From: Actinomadura atramentaria DSM 43919
Lineage (GTDB): Bacteria; Actinomycetota; Actinomycetes; Streptosporangiales; Streptosporangiaceae
NCBI RefSeq assembly: GCF_000381885.1
Contig: NZ_KB907210.1
Location: 1-64,000, forward strand
DNA length: 64,000 nucleotides
Reading direction: 5' to 3'
The notes beneath the pieces are model-generated. The model saw only the letters and a program-made list of their open reading frames with translations, did not search any database and had not been told where the DNA came from. Below are positions 15,288 to 24,419 of the stretch, piece after piece (positions within the stretch are counted from its first letter, which is position 1; each line of letters opens with the position of its first letter). The position numbers and the translations under genes were made by a program.

Positions 15288-16671
15288 GGCGGGCGCGGGC
15301 GGCCTCGATGCGGGCGAGCGTCGTCTCCCGGCCGAGGATTTCGAGGGACTCGAACAGCGGCAGGCCGACCGTGCGGCCGGTGACGGCGACGCGGACGGGC
15401 GCCTGCGTCCTGCCGAGCTTCAGCCCGTGCTCCGCGCCGACCGCCTCCAGCCGGGTCTTCAGCTCCTCGGCCTCCCACGGCGCGTCGCGGTAGGCGGCGA
15501 GCGCGCCGTCGAGGATCGCGGCGGCGGGCTCCTTCATCGCCTTGTTCCACGACGCCTCGTCGTACGGCGGCTCGGGCAGGAACGCGAAGTCGACCATCGG
15601 CACGATCTCCGACAGGACGGCCACGCGGGTGTGCGCGAGCGGCGCGAGCGCGGCGAACACGGCCGGGTCGACGTCGAACGGCGCGTCCTCCAGGAACGGC
15701 AGGCACGCGGCGGCGAACTCCTCGGGCGTGAGCGCGCGGATGTAGTCGCCGTTGATGGCCTTGAGCTTCTTGACGTCGAAGAACGCCGGGGACGAGTTGA
15801 CGTCCTCGATGCGGAACTCGTCCACGATGACGTCCCACGGGACGATCTCGCGGTCCCCGGCCGGGGCCCAGCCGAGCAGCATCAGGTAGTTGCGCATGGC
15901 GTCGGCGAGGTAGCCCTCGGCGCGGTAGTCCTCCAGCGCGACCTTGTCGCGGCGCTTGGACAGCTTCTGCCGCTTCTCGTTGACGATCACCGGCACGTGC
16001 GCCCAGACGGGCGGCTCCGCGCCGAGCGCGTCCCACAGGAGCTGCTGCTTGGGCGCGTTGGACAGGTGCTCCTCGCCGCGCACGACGTGGGTGATGCCCT
16101 GGGAGATGTCGTCGACGGCGTTGGCGAGCAGGAAGGTGACCGACCCGTCGCCGCGGGCGATGACGAAGTCCTCCAGGACGGCGTTCTCGAACACCGGCTT
16201 GCCGCGCAGCAGGTCCACGACGGTGGTCTGGCCCTCGTCGGGGGTGCGGAAGCGCAGGGCGCGGCCGGGGGCGGGGTCCAGGCCCCGGTCGCGGCAGTGG
16301 CCGTCGTAGCCCTTGTGGGAGTCGCCGGTGCGGGCGACGATCTCGTCGCGCGTGCAGTCGCAGTAGTAGGCGCGGCCGTCGGCGCGGAGCCGCGCGGCGG
16401 CCTCGACGTGCTTGTCGGCGTTGGCGGACTGGAAGTACGGGCCCTCGTACTCGCCGCCGTCCATGCCGAGCCAGGCGAGGGCGCGGATGATGCCCTCGGT
16501 CCACTCGGGGCTGTTGCGGGAGGCGTCGGTGTCCTCGATGCGCAGCACGAGCGTCCCGCCGGACTGGCGGGCCATCACCCAGTTGAACAGGGCGGAGCGG
16601 GCGCCGCCGACGTGGAACATGCCGGTCGGCGACGGCGCGAAGCGTACGCGGATCGAAGACGTGGAAGACAT
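15280..16671 (-). CDS. gltX: glutamyl-tRNA synthetase
   Basis: 463 residues, ATG at 16671. It charges tRNA-Glu and, in most actinobacteria, tRNA-Gln for later amidation. The class I HIGH-type motif is Phe-His-Val-Gly-Gly-Ala-Arg (residues 18-24) and the KMSKS-type motif is Lys-Leu-Ser-Lys-Arg near 250. A Cys-Asp-Cys pair and a later Tyr-Asp-Gly-His-Cys near residue 120 match the zinc-binding loop of bacterial GluRS. Length is slightly short but complete. The gene overlaps the convergent membrane-protein gene by 8 bases at its 3' end and is followed upstream by a short spacer. Confidence 0.96.
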   Translation of the reverse strand: MSSTSSIRVRFAPSPTGMFHVGGARSALFNWVMARQSGGTLVLRIEDTDASRNSPEWTEGIIRALAWLGMDGGEYEGPYFQSANADKHVEAAARLRADGRAYYCDCTRDEIVARTGDSHKGYDGHCRDRGLDPAPGRALRFRTPDEGQTTVVDLLRGKPVFENAVLEDFVIARGDGSVTFLLANAVDDISQGITHVVRGEEHLSNAPKQQLLWDALGAEPPVWAHVPVIVNEKRQKLSKRRDKVALEDYRAEGYLADAMRNYLMLLGWAPAGDREIVPWDVIVDEFRIEDVNSSPAFFDVKKLKAINGDYIRALTPEEFAAACLPFLEDAPFDVDPAVFAALAPLAHTRVAVLSEIVPMVDFAFLPEPPYDEASWNKAMKEPAAAILDGALAAYRDAPWEAEELKTRLEAVGAEHGLKLGRTQAPVRVAVTGRTVGLPLFESLEILGRETTLARIEAARARLT

Positions 16672-16711
16672 GCGTCCAAGCGTAGAACGCGCGGACCCCC
16701 GCTCGCGCCGG

Positions 16712-17293
16712 TCAGGGCTTCCAGCGCGGGTCGCGGCCGGTGACGCCGAGGAGCCGGTCGAGGACGGGCGCGTCGGCGGGCACCGCGACCTCCGGGCCGA
16801 ACGCGCCGTACTCGCGGGCCATCGCGGCGATCGAGGCCGCGCCGTCGTAGGCGGCCCGGGCGATCTCGTCGGTGATGCCGTGCGGCCGGCCGGTGGCGAC
16901 GGCGAGGTCCCAGCCGTGCAGGACCCATTCGCCGAAGACCATGCCGCCGATGACGGGGGCGGGCATCCCGGGGCCGTCGCCGGTGAGGCTGGCGTTGCCG
17001 GTCCAGGCGGCCGGGTCGCGCCAGGCCCGCGCGGCGTCCTCCGCGACGGCGGCGAAGTGGTCGGCGAAGCCGGGGTCGGCGGTGAAGTCGTGGTCCTCGC
17101 CCGGCCCGTCGCCCGGCCCTTCCTTGCGGGCGGCGGGGCCGCCTCGGCCGGTCCAGTAGACGAGGTGGTTCAGCTCGGTGCGGACGTCCCAGCCGTCGCA
17201 GGGCGTCGGCGCGTCGAGCAGGTCCGCGGGGACGGCGGCGACGATCCGGACGGCGTTGGCGGCGGCGGGGGCCAGGAGGTCGGTCAGGTCCAT
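16712..17293 (-). CDS. TIGR03086/DinB-like metal-binding protein
   Basis: 193 residues, ATG at 17293. It belongs to the four-helix mycothiol-dependent maleylpyruvate isomerase N-terminal/DinB-like group: Pro-Cys-Asp-Gly-Trp-Asp-Val-Arg near residue 33, Leu-Asn-His-Leu-Val near 42, and Val-Leu-His-Gly-Trp-Asp-Leu-Ala near 125, whose His residues would bind a divalent metal. Such proteins are often thought to act on mycothiol adducts, but most have no tested function. It is 40 bases upstream of gltX on the same strand and may be cotranscribed. Confidence 0.82.
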   Translation of the reverse strand: MDLTDLLAPAAANAVRIVAAVPADLLDAPTPCDGWDVRTELNHLVYWTGRGGPAARKEGPGDGPGEDHDFTADPGFADHFAAVAEDAARAWRDPAAWTGNASLTGDGPGMPAPVIGGMVFGEWVLHGWDLAVATGRPHGITDEIARAAYDGAASIAAMAREYGAFGPEVAVPADAPVLDRLLGVTGRDPRWKP

Positions 17294-17419
17294 GCCTCTC
17301 CTCGATCGTGTGTTCGATCAACGTCCTCCGACCGTAGGGCGGCGGCCGGGCGCGGTCTTGAAGAAACGCGCCACACTTCCCTGAATACCCGGAACGTTCC
17401 GATCTGAGAGGATCGGCCG

Positions 17420-18046
17420 ATGACCCCCCTCGACGACCTCCCCCGGTTCCGCGCCGCCGCCGCCGAGCGGCTGGCCGCGTTCCCCCGGACGGCGGTGGCC
17501 GACGCGCCCGGCCTGCGGCGCGCGGGCGTCGTCGTCTGCGTGACGCCGGACGGCGACGGCGCGCCCTCGGTGCTGGTGATCAAGCGCGCGTACCGGGGCC
17601 GGAACGCGGGGCAGTGGGGGCTGCCGGGCGGCCGCGTCGAACCGGGCGAGACGGTCCGGGAGGCGGCGGTCCGGGAGCTGGCGGAGGAGCTGGGCCTGCG
17701 CGCGGGTCCGGACGACGTGCTCGGCGCGCTGGACGACTTCCCCGCGACGTCGGGCTTCGCGATCACGCCGTTCGTGGCGGTCCTCGCCGATCCGGGTCCG
17801 CCGCGCCCGGACCCCGCCGAGGTCCACTCGGTCCACCGCGTCACGCTGCGCCGCCTCGCGGACGACGACGTCCCGCGCTACGCCGAGCAGCCGGACGGCA
17901 CGCGCCTGCTCCAGATGTGGCTCGCGCCCGACTGGCGCGTCCACGCGCCGACCGGCGCGATGCTGCTGCAGTTCCGCGAGGTCGTGCTGTTCGGCCGCGA
18001 CATCCGGGTCGCGGGCCAGGCGCAGCCCGACTGGACCCGGACCTGA
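17420..18046 (+). CDS. Nudix hydrolase
   Basis: 208 residues, ATG 17420 with GAGAGGA upstream. The Nudix box is complete: Gly-Gly-Arg-Val-Glu-Pro-Gly-Glu, seven residues, then Arg-Glu-Leu-Ala-Glu-Glu-Leu-Gly-Leu (about residues 75-97). The extended N-terminus (Phe-Arg-Ala-Ala-Ala-Ala-Glu-Arg-Leu-Ala) and the Leu-Lys/Arg-Arg placement before the box resemble CoA-pyrophosphatase-like members, but the CoA-specific signature is not convincing. Substrate therefore unknown. It stands alone, convergent with the SDR gene four bases away. Confidence 0.88.
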   Translation: MTPLDDLPRFRAAAAERLAAFPRTAVADAPGLRRAGVVVCVTPDGDGAPSVLVIKRAYRGRNAGQWGLPGGRVEPGETVREAAVRELAEELGLRAGPDDVLGALDDFPATSGFAITPFVAVLADPGPPRPDPAEVHSVHRVTLRRLADDDVPRYAEQPDGTRLLQMWLAPDWRVHAPTGAMLLQFREVVLFGRDIRVAGQAQPDWTRT

Positions 18047-18050
18047 CGGG

Positions 18051-18821
18051 TCAGAACGTGCCGCCGTCCACGACGATCCGCTGGTCGGTGAGGTAGGACG
18101 CCGCGTCCGACACCAGGAACCGGACGACGTCCGCGACCTCCTCCGGCGCGCACACGTGCCCGTACGGCGACGCGGCGTCCCGCTCGCGGATGTCGGCGAC
18201 GCCGAGCGTGGCGCGCACCAGCCGCCGCCCCATGTCGGTGTCGACGACGCCCGGCGCGACGATGTTGACGTGCAGCCCGTTGCCGCGCTCCTCCTTGGCG
18301 AGCGTGTGCGCGAGCGCCTCCATCGCGGCCTTGCCCATCGCGTAGGGCGCGCCGAACGCGGGGTTGACGCCGGTGATGACGCTGGAGACGAACACGACGT
18401 CGGCGCGGCGCGCCCGGCCGGCCTCGCGCAGCAGCGGCAGCAGCGCCTGGGTGAGGTGGTGCGGGCCGAGGGCGTGGACGCGCACGACGCGCTCCAGCTC
18501 GGCGGGGTCGGTGTCGGCGACGGAGTGGCCGCGGCTGGCGATCCCGGCGCTGTGGACGAGGACGTCGAGGCGGCCGTGCTCGTCGGCGATGCGGGCGGCG
18601 AGGGCGCGGCAGGAGTCCAGGTCGTCCACCGAAGCCCGGTAGGCGTACGCGCGGACGCCCGTGGCCGCCAGTTCGGCGGCCGTCCGCTCGGCCGCCGCCG
18701 CGTCGCGGCGGTAGGCGAGCGCGACGTCCGCGCCGTCGCGGGCGAGCGCGGCGGCGACGGCGCGGCCGATGCCGCGGCCCCCTCCGGTGACCAGGGCGAG
18801 GCGGGCGGGGGTCGTGCGCAA
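18051..18821 (-). CDS. short-chain dehydrogenase/reductase (SDR)
   Basis: 256 residues from a TTG at 18821 that has GAGGAG nearby; no better start lies between it and the NAD(P)-binding motif. The classical SDR features are Thr-Gly-Gly-Gly-Arg-Gly-Ile-Gly at residues 10-17, the Asn-less His-Ser-Ala-Gly variant of the NNAG motif, Ser in Ser-Ser-Val near 141, and Tyr-x-x-x-Lys (Tyr-Ala-Met-Gly-Lys) near 155. It is an NAD(P)H-dependent oxidoreductase, FabG-like. Substrate not predictable from context. Confidence 0.85.
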   Translation of the reverse strand: MRTTPARLALVTGGGRGIGRAVAAALARDGADVALAYRRDAAAAERTAAELAATGVRAYAYRASVDDLDSCRALAARIADEHGRLDVLVHSAGIASRGHSVADTDPAELERVVRVHALGPHHLTQALLPLLREAGRARRADVVFVSSVITGVNPAFGAPYAMGKAAMEALAHTLAKEERGNGLHVNIVAPGVVDTDMGRRLVRATLGVADIRERDAASPYGHVCAPEEVADVVRFLVSDAASYLTDQRIVVDGGTF

Positions 18822-18939
18822 CGGGGCTCCTCGGTCGGGGGGCGGTCGGCGGGCGCGCCGGGATGTGCCCTCATGGTGCCCGGTTCCGGACCCTCCGATA
18901 AGCGGTATCTGACCGATGGTCCGTAAAAAACGGGCCGGG

Positions 18940-19440
18940 TCAGGCGCCGTGCTCGGCGAGCCAGGCAGCGGCCAGCGCCAGGTGCGCCTCGGTGAGGCCG
19001 CGGACCGGGTCGACGGCGACGAGCAGGTGCGGGCCGACGCCCGCCTCGGCGGCGACGCACTCGGTGGCGTCCGGCTCGTCCTCGAACCAGACGAACGGGC
19101 GCGCGCCCGCGTAGGCGGCGACGTGCCGGGCCTTCCACGCGCCGAGCGTCCGGCCGGTCTCGGGTCCGGGGAAGCGCGGGATCGGGACGAACGGCAGCGC
19201 GGGCAGCCCGACGCGCGGCGCGATCCACTCGTTGGCGCTGTCGCACCAGTAGCTCGCCCAGGCCAGCTCGGCGCCCGCGGCGGCGGCGAGGTCGCTGAGC
19301 AGCGGGCCGTGCGCGCGGTTGAGCCACAGCTTGAACGTGACGCCGTTCGGGGAGCAGCGGTGGCGTTTGAAGCCCCGGTGGGGGCGGTCGCGGGGGTTGA
19401 GCACGCCGTCCACGTCGACCAGCACGAGCGCATTACCCAT
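18940..19440 (-). CDS. HAD-fold phosphatase-like protein
   Basis: 166 residues, ATG 19440. The N-terminus carries the HAD motif I as Val-Asp-Val-Asp-Gly-Val-Leu-Asn-Pro (residues 7-15), and a later Trp-Phe-Glu-Asp-Glu-Pro fits motif IV. There is no cap domain of note. Similar small actinobacterial proteins are annotated as HAD or 'secreted HAD-like' with no tested substrate. It lies 121 bases upstream of the divergent deacetylase gene. Confidence 0.7.
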   Translation of the reverse strand: MGNALVLVDVDGVLNPRDRPHRGFKRHRCSPNGVTFKLWLNRAHGPLLSDLAAAAGAELAWASYWCDSANEWIAPRVGLPALPFVPIPRFPGPETGRTLGAWKARHVAAYAGARPFVWFEDEPDATECVAAEAGVGPHLLVAVDPVRGLTEAHLALAAAWLAEHGA

Positions 19441-19561
19441 AGCCGGACGGTACGTCACGGAACGCCGGGCGCGGAGGGGGTTTTCCGGCCGGTTCCGGCC
19501 CGCCCCGAACGCCGTAGAGTGGACGGTCCCGAGCCGACGCCCCCTGCCGAGGAGTCCCCCG

Positions 19562-20383
19562 ATGACCGACGACCTGACGCTCATGGCCGTCCACGCCCAT
19601 CCCGACGACGAGGTCCTCGGCACCGGCGGCGTGCTGGCGCGCGCGGCCGCCGCGGGCATCCGTACGGTGCTGGTCACCTGCACGGACGGGGAGCAGGGCG
19701 ACGCGCCGGGCGGGATCAAGCCGGGCGAGGCCGGGCACGACGAGGCGGCGGTGGCTGCGCTGCGGCGCGCGGAGCTGGCCGCGTCGGCGAAGCTGCTCGG
19801 CATCGCGCACGTGGAGATGCTCGGCTACCGCGACTCGGGCATGGTCGGCTGGGACGCCAACGCCCATCCGGGCGCGTTCGCGAACGTGCCGGTGGCGGAC
19901 GCGGCGGCGCGGGTGGCGGAGCTGATCGAGCGGTACCGGCCGCAGGTCGTCGTGACCTACGACGAGAACGGCGGCTACGGGCACCCGGACCACATCCAGG
20001 CGCACCGGGTGGCGGTCGCGGCGACCGAGGCGACCGACATCCCGGACAAGCTGTACTACACGGCGATGCCGCGCTCGGGGTTCCGGCGGATGGTCGAGTA
20101 CGCGCGGAGCGCCGGGCTGGACTTCGGCGACGAGGAGCCGCCCGCCGACATCGGCACGCCCGACGAGCTGATCACCACGGTCGTGGACGTCGCGGAGCAC
20201 ATCGGCGCCAAGCGCGAGGCGCTGGAGGCGCACGCCAGCCAGGGCGACAGCATCTTCCTGCTGCGGCTGCCCGAGGAGATCCAGAAGATGGCGTTCGGGT
20301 GGGAGGCGTTCGTGCGCGTCCGCAACCGGGTCGCCGTGCCGGACGGACCGGAGGACGACCTGTTCGCGGGGCTGCGCGGCTGA
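19562..20383 (+). CDS. PIG-L (LmbE) family deacetylase, mycothiol-conjugate-amidase-like
   Basis: 273 residues, ATG 19562. The zinc motif Val-His-Ala-His-Pro-Asp-Asp-Glu (residues 9-16) and Asp-Glu-Asn-Gly-Gly-Tyr-Gly-His-Pro-Asp-His near 142 are those of the MshB/Mca group. MshB deacetylates GlcNAc-Ins in mycothiol synthesis, Mca cleaves mycothiol conjugates; the phrase Tyr-Asp-Glu-Asn-Gly-Gly-Tyr and the Tyr-Arg-Asp-Ser-Gly motif look closest to Mca. It is somewhat shorter than Mca (about 290), so a related deacetylase acting on another N-acetyl sugar is possible. Confidence 0.82.
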   Translation: MTDDLTLMAVHAHPDDEVLGTGGVLARAAAAGIRTVLVTCTDGEQGDAPGGIKPGEAGHDEAAVAALRRAELAASAKLLGIAHVEMLGYRDSGMVGWDANAHPGAFANVPVADAAARVAELIERYRPQVVVTYDENGGYGHPDHIQAHRVAVAATEATDIPDKLYYTAMPRSGFRRMVEYARSAGLDFGDEEPPADIGTPDELITTVVDVAEHIGAKREALEAHASQGDSIFLLRLPEEIQKMAFGWEAFVRVRNRVAVPDGPEDDLFAGLRG

Positions 20384-20430
20384 TCCGCGGGGGTTTTCGC
20401 CGGTTCTGCGCGGGACGGGACGCATTATTG

Positions 20431-20443
20431 TTACTCCGCAGTA
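20431..20443. promoter_or_regulatory. palindromic operator-like site, second copy
   Basis: TTACTCCGCAGTA, identical to 2730-2742, with inverted half-sites TACT and AGTA. It lies 24 bases upstream of the GTG of the kinase-like gene, overlapping where a promoter would be. A TetR-family lipid-catabolism regulator would be a natural candidate, but none is encoded nearby. Confidence 0.45.
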
Positions 20444-20467
20444 GAAACCCGTCCCGAGGAGGACCCG

Positions 20468-21544
20468 GTGAGCCGTCCCGACGAACGCCCCGGAGGCATT
20501 GATCCGGCGGTGGTGGACTTCGACGTCCTCGGCCGCTGGATGGACGGCCGGGGGCTGCCCGGCGGGCCGTTCGAGGACGTCGCGCCGCTGACCGGCGGGA
20601 CGCAGAACGTCCTGGTCCGGTTCCGGCGCGGCGGCCGCGACTACGTGCTGCGGCGCGGGCCGCGCCATCTGCGGGCCCGCACCAACGACGTGCTGCGCCG
20701 CGAGGCGCGGGTGCTGACCGCGCTGGACGGCACCGACGTGCCCGCGCCGCGCGTGCTCGCCGCGTGCGACGACGAGTCCGTCCTGTCCGGCGCGGTGTTC
20801 TACCTGATGACGCCGGTCGACGGCTTCAACGCGACGGTCGCGCTGCCCGAGCCGCACGCGGGCGACGCGGCGCTGCGGCGGGAGATGGGCCTGAACGCGG
20901 CCCGCGCGCTGTCGGCGCTCGGCGCGGTGGACCACGCGGCCGTCGGCCTGGGCGACTTCGGCCGCCCGGACGGCTTCCTGGAGCGCCAGGTCGGCCGGTG
21001 GACGGCGGAGCTGGAGTCGTACTCGGCGCTGGACGGCTACCCCGGACCGGACATCCCGGGCCTCGCGGACGTGGCGCGGTGGCTGGACGAGCGCCGCCCG
21101 ACCACGTGGCGGCCGGGGATCATGCACGGCGACTACCACCTGGCGAACCTGATGTTCTCCCCCGCCGGGCCGGCGGTCGCGGCGATCGTGGACTGGGAGA
21201 TGTCCACGATCGGCGACCCGCTGCTGGACCTCGGCTGGCTGCTGGCGACCTGGCCGGACCGCGCCGACGAGAGCGCCGCGCTGGCCGGGCCGCTCGGCGC
21301 GGCCGGGGGCCTGCCCGCGCCGGACGACCTGGTGGCGGCCTACGCCGAGCGGTCCGCCGCCGTCGCGGGCCGGGACCTGTCGGCGGTCACCTGGTACGCG
21401 GTGCTGGCGTGCTTCAAGCTCGGGATCGTCCTGGAGGGCACGCACGCGCGGGCGTGCGCGGGCAAGGCGCCGAAGGAGACCGGCGACCTGCTGCACTCGG
21501 TCACGCTCGGGCTGTTCCGCCGGGCGCGGGGGTTCATCGGCTGA
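20468..21544 (+). CDS. APH-family phosphotransferase, ACAD10/11 N-terminal-like
   Basis: 358 residues, GTG 20468 with GAGGAGGA upstream. It has the protein-kinase-like APH fold: Leu-Thr-Gly-Gly-Thr-Gln-Asn nucleotide loop near residue 38, the Brenner motif His-Gly-Asp-Tyr-His-Leu-Ala-Asn near 219, and Asp-Trp-Glu near 240 for metal binding. The pattern is that of the kinase domain fused to acyl-CoA dehydrogenase in ACAD10/11, which in bacteria is thought to phosphorylate 4-hydroxy acyl-CoAs; no dehydrogenase gene is adjacent here. Resistance to aminoglycosides is unlikely. A strong terminator follows. Confidence 0.8.
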   Translation: MSRPDERPGGIDPAVVDFDVLGRWMDGRGLPGGPFEDVAPLTGGTQNVLVRFRRGGRDYVLRRGPRHLRARTNDVLRREARVLTALDGTDVPAPRVLAACDDESVLSGAVFYLMTPVDGFNATVALPEPHAGDAALRREMGLNAARALSALGAVDHAAVGLGDFGRPDGFLERQVGRWTAELESYSALDGYPGPDIPGLADVARWLDERRPTTWRPGIMHGDYHLANLMFSPAGPAVAAIVDWEMSTIGDPLLDLGWLLATWPDRADESAALAGPLGAAGGLPAPDDLVAAYAERSAAVAGRDLSAVTWYAVLACFKLGIVLEGTHARACAGKAPKETGDLLHSVTLGLFRRARGFIG

Positions 21545-21555
21545 GTTCGTCCGGG

Positions 21556-21587
21556 AAACCGCCTCGTCACCGTACGGGGCGGTTTTT
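21556..21587 (+). terminator. intrinsic terminator
   Basis: An eight-base stem, AAACCGCC (21556-21563) pairing with GGCGGTTT (21578-21585), is followed by a T run. It lies 12 bases after the kinase-like gene stop. Confidence 0.88.
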
Positions 21588-21597
21588 CACTGTCCGT

Positions 21598-21613
21598 AGT
21601 TGCATAGGCAACT
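21598..21613. promoter_or_regulatory. MarR-type operator
   Basis: AGTTGC-ATAG-GCAACT is a perfect 6+6 inverted repeat with a four-base centre, the classic MarR-family operator shape. It lies 28 bases upstream of the marR start. A second, AT-rich repeat TATAT-N9-ATATA (21614-21632) covers the likely -10 region (TATAAC at 21629-21634). Autorepression and control of the coupled MFS pump are expected. Confidence 0.75.
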
Positions 21614-21640
21614 TATATGGTTTGGTGATATAACGGACTT

Positions 21641-22132
21641 ATGCATTCGGGTGAACCGGTGGACGACCTCGACCTGGCGGCCGGGCTGACGCGCGTCGTG
21701 ACGACGATGCGGATGCTCGGGCTCCCCCGGGACGTCTCGATGACGTCCCTGTCCACGCTGGCCTCGCTGGAGCGCGTCGGCCCGGCCCGGCTGACCGACC
21801 TGGCCGCGCGCGAGGGCGTGACGCAGCCCGCGATGACGCAGCTCGTCTCGCGGCTGGAGCGCGCCGGGCTCGCCGAGCGGTTCGGCGACCCCGACGACCG
21901 GCGCGTCGTCCTGGTCCGCATCACCGACGCGGGCCGCGCCGACCTCGCGCGCCGCCGCGCCGGGCAGGCCGAGCGGCTCGCCGCGCTGCTGGCCGAGCTG
22001 CCGCCCGGCGACCGGGCCGCGATCGAGCGGGCGCTGCCCGCCCTCGACCGGCTCGGCGAACGGGTCATCGGCGCGGTCGCCGGGTACGGCCAGCGCATTC
22101 ATCCGCAACCCACCGCAGGGAGCGATACATGA
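21641..22132 (+). CDS. MarR-family transcriptional regulator
   Basis: 163 residues, ATG 21641. A winged helix-turn-helix of MarR type: [14 protein letters not shown] recognition region near residues 50-65 and the wing Asp-Pro-Asp-Asp-Arg-Arg near 85. Its stop overlaps the MFS start by four bases (ATGA), so the two are translationally coupled. With the operator just upstream it should repress its own operon until a small aromatic or drug-like ligand binds. Confidence 0.92.
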   Translation: MHSGEPVDDLDLAAGLTRVVTTMRMLGLPRDVSMTSLSTLASLERVGPARLTDLAAREGVTQPAMTQLVSRLERAGLAERFGDPDDRRVVLVRITDAGRADLARRRAGQAERLAALLAELPPGDRAAIERALPALDRLGERVIGAVAGYGQRIHPQPTAGSDT

Positions 22133-23403
22133 GTACGACCGGATCGCACCCGGCCGCGCAGAGTCCCTTCAAGCAGCCAAAGGCCGTCTGGGCCGTCGCG
22201 TTCGCGTGCGTGATCTCGTTCATGGGCATCGGGCTCGTCGATCCGATCCTGCCCGCCATCTCCAAAGACCTCGACGCGTCGCCGAGCCAGGTGACGCTGC
22301 TGTTCACGAGCTACCTCGTCGTCATGGCGGTGGCGATGCTCGTGACGGGGTTCGTCTCCAGCCGCATCGGCGCGAAGCGGACGCTGATCGCCGGGCTCGT
22401 GCTGATCGTGGTGTTCAGCGCGCTCGCCGGGACGTCGGACAGCGTCAGCGGGATCATCGGGTTCCGCGCGGGCTGGGGCCTCGGCAACGCGCTGTTCGTC
22501 GCGACGTCGCTCGCGGTGATCATCGCGTCCGCGAGCGGCGGGTTCGGCGGCGCGATCATCCTGTACGAGGCGGCGCTCGGCATCGGCATCGCGATCGGGC
22601 CGCTGCTCGGCGGCGTGCTCGGGGACATGAGCTGGCGCGGGCCGTTCTACGGCGTCGCGGGGCTGATGTTCATCGCGCTCATCGCGACGGTGACGCTGGT
22701 GAAGTCGCCGCCGAGGCCCGCGCGCAAGACGTCGCTGCTCGACCCGATCAAGGCGCTGCGGCACCGCGGGCTGCTGATCATGGGATTGACGGCGCTCTGC
22801 TACAACTGGGGTTTCTTCACCGTCCTCGGGTACGCGCCGTTCCCGATGGAGCTGAGCGCGCTGCGCCTCGGGCTGGTGTTCACCGGCTGGGGCCTGATGG
22901 TCGCGTTCTTCTCGGTGTTCGGCGCGCCGTGGCTGCAGCGGAGGTTCGGGCTGGCGCGGACGCTGTACGGGAACCTGTTCCTGTTCGCCGTGGACATCTT
23001 CGTCATCGCGGCGTTCACCGACCACAAGGCCGTGCTGATCGTCGCGGTGATCGTGGCGGGCGTGTTCATCGGCGTGAACAACACCGTCACGACGCAGGCG
23101 GTCATGATGGTCGCGCCCGTGGAGCGGCCGGTGGCGTCGGCGGCGTACGGGTTCGTGCGGTTCATCGGCGGCGGGCTCGCGCCGTTCGCGGCGGGCAAGT
23201 TGGCCGAGCACGTCAACGTCCACGTGCCGTTCGTCGTGGGGGCGTGCGTGGTGCTCGTCGGGATCGCGATCCTGTCGACCGGGCACCGCGAACTGAACCG
23301 CGCCGAGCGCAACCAGGCCGCCGTGGACGAGGGGGCCGAGCACGGCGACCTCGACGCCGAGGCGGTCGAGGCGGCGGAGGCGGGCACCGGCTCGACGTCC
23401 TGA
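22129..23403 (+). CDS. MFS drug-efflux-type transporter
   Basis: 424 residues, ATG 22129. Twelve membrane helices are expected. The MFS motif between helices 2 and 3 appears as [11 protein letters not shown], and the first loop reads Leu-Pro-Ala-Ile-Ser-Lys-Asp-Leu. The acidic C-terminus (after about residue 388) is cytosolic. It is the coupled partner of the MarR regulator, which suggests export of the compound that relieves MarR. It lies next to, but faces, the siderophore operon, and a long terminator hairpin separates them, so a role in siderophore export is not implied. Confidence 0.88.
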   Translation: MSTTGSHPAAQSPFKQPKAVWAVAFACVISFMGIGLVDPILPAISKDLDASPSQVTLLFTSYLVVMAVAMLVTGFVSSRIGAKRTLIAGLVLIVVFSALAGTSDSVSGIIGFRAGWGLGNALFVATSLAVIIASASGGFGGAIILYEAALGIGIAIGPLLGGVLGDMSWRGPFYGVAGLMFIALIATVTLVKSPPRPARKTSLLDPIKALRHRGLLIMGLTALCYNWGFFTVLGYAPFPMELSALRLGLVFTGWGLMVAFFSVFGAPWLQRRFGLARTLYGNLFLFAVDIFVIAAFTDHKAVLIVAVIVAGVFIGVNNTVTTQAVMMVAPVERPVASAAYGFVRFIGGGLAPFAAGKLAEHVNVHVPFVVGACVVLVGIAILSTGHRELNRAERNQAAVDEGAEHGDLDAEAVEAAEAGTGSTS

Positions 23404-23407
23404 CGCG

Positions 23408-23453
23408 CCGCGCGCCGCCCGCTCTGGAACGTTCCGGAGCGGGCGGCGCGCGG
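23408..23453. terminator. long palindromic bidirectional terminator
   Basis: The segment is a near-perfect palindrome centred on GGAACGTTCC (23426-23435) with one mismatch, giving arms of about 22 bases. It separates the convergent MFS gene and the aryl carrier protein gene. There is no T run, which is common for actinobacterial terminators. Confidence 0.75.
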
Positions 23454-23501
23454 TTATGCGGGGGCGGCCCGCGTGTGCCGGCGCGGGCCGCCCCGGGCCG
23501 G

Positions 23502-23726
23502 TCAGTCCGCGGTGAGGACCGCGTGCCAGCCCTCCAGCGTCGGGATCTCCGCGAGTTCGGCGAACCCGACGCGCGCGCCCTCCTCGCGCCAGCGCTCGAT
23601 CAGCATCATGACGCGGATCGAGTCCAGGCCGGCGTCCATGAGGTTGCCGTCGGGCGCGAGCTCGTCCGGCGGCACGCCGAGCGTCGCGGCGACCTCGGCG
23701 CGCAGGCCGTCGAGGGTGATGTCCAC
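23502..23726 (-). CDS. free-standing aryl carrier protein
   Basis: 74 residues, GTG 23726 after an AAGGAG site. A phosphopantetheine carrier domain: [10 protein letters not shown], with the attachment Ser near residue 36. The Asp-Ser-Ile-Arg form is typical of aryl carriers (EntB/VibB/DhbB C-terminal domain), not of peptidyl carriers. It would be loaded with 2,3-dihydroxybenzoate by the DHB-AMP ligase two genes upstream and donate it to the first condensation domain of the NRPS at 36.8-43.8 kb. In enterobactin-type systems this domain is fused to isochorismatase; here the two are separate. Confidence 0.88.
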   Translation of the reverse strand: MDITLDGLRAEVAATLGVPPDELAPDGNLMDAGLDSIRVMMLIERWREEGARVGFAELAEIPTLEGWHAVLTAD

Positions 23727-23765
23727 GGGATGGTCTCCTTCTTCCGGGCGGGTCGGCTCGCGGGG

Positions 23766-24410
23766 TCAGCTCGCGGGGACGGCGGTCAGGGCGCGCGCGA
23801 GCGGCGCGGTCGCGGTGACGGCGGCGCAGCGGCGCGCGGCGAACCCGACCGCGGCGCGGTGGTCCTCGGGCGTGAAGTCGGCGACGGCGTCGGCGACGAA
23901 GAACGGCCGGACGTCGCGCATGAACGCCTCCAGCGCCGTCGCCTGGCAGCCGATGTGCGCGTAGATCCCGGTGACGATGAGCTGGTCGCGGCCGCGCGGC
24001 AGCAGCAGGTCGGCCAGGTCGGTGCGGATGAACGCGCTGTAGCGCCACTTGGTGAGGACGGTGTCGCCCTCGGCGGGCGCGAGCGCGTCCACGATGCCGG
24101 TGGCGCGCGGGTCCGCGCCGACGCCCTTGCCCCAGAAGTCGGTGAGCAGGCCCCGGTCGCGCGGCGACTGCGCGCCGGGCTGCGCGGTGTAGACGACCGG
24201 GACGCCCGCGGCGTCGGCGGCGCGGCGCAGCGTCGCGATGTTCTCGATCAGCTCGGGGACCGGGTCGCCCGCGAACGGCTCCAAAAAGTAGTTCTGCATG
24301 TCGTGGATCAGCAGGACGGCGCGGTCGGGGTCGGGCCGCCAGTCCACGCGCGGCGCGGGCAGTTCGTCCTCGGCGGGCATCGGGTACGGGGCGATCGGGG
24401 GGATGGCCAC
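23766..24410 (-). CDS. dhbB: isochorismatase (DHB synthesis)
   Basis: 214 residues, GTG 24410 with GAGGAGG upstream. It hydrolyses isochorismate to 2,3-dihydro-2,3-dihydroxybenzoate and pyruvate. EntB/DhbB features are [10 protein letters not shown] near residue 33, Tyr-Thr-Ala-Gln-Pro-Gly near 75, Leu-Thr-Lys-Trp-Arg-Tyr-Ser-Ala-Phe near 119, and Gly-Ile-Tyr-Ala-His-Ile-Gly-Cys near 148. It stops after the hydrolase domain; the carrier domain is in the next gene. Third gene of the DHB operon, ten bases after the ligase stop. The dhbB name refers only to the hydrolase half. Confidence 0.92.
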   Translation of the reverse strand: MAIPPIAPYPMPAEDELPAPRVDWRPDPDRAVLLIHDMQNYFLEPFAGDPVPELIENIATLRRAADAAGVPVVYTAQPGAQSPRDRGLLTDFWGKGVGADPRATGIVDALAPAEGDTVLTKWRYSAFIRTDLADLLLPRGRDQLIVTGIYAHIGCQATALEAFMRDVRPFFVADAVADFTPEDHRAAVGFAARRCAAVTATAPLARALTAVPAS

Positions 24411-24419
24411 GGGTCCTCC

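Noticed and set aside
20468..21544. Aminoglycoside resistance gene
   Set aside because: The APH-fold protein has the sequence pattern of ACAD10/11-type kinases, and resistance enzymes of actinomycetes differ in the substrate-binding lobe.
22129..23403. Siderophore exporter role for the MarR-linked MFS pump
   Set aside because: It is on the opposite strand, has its own MarR operator and no iron box, and a long terminator separates it from the DHB operon; the MFS at 35.5 kb is a better exporter candidate.
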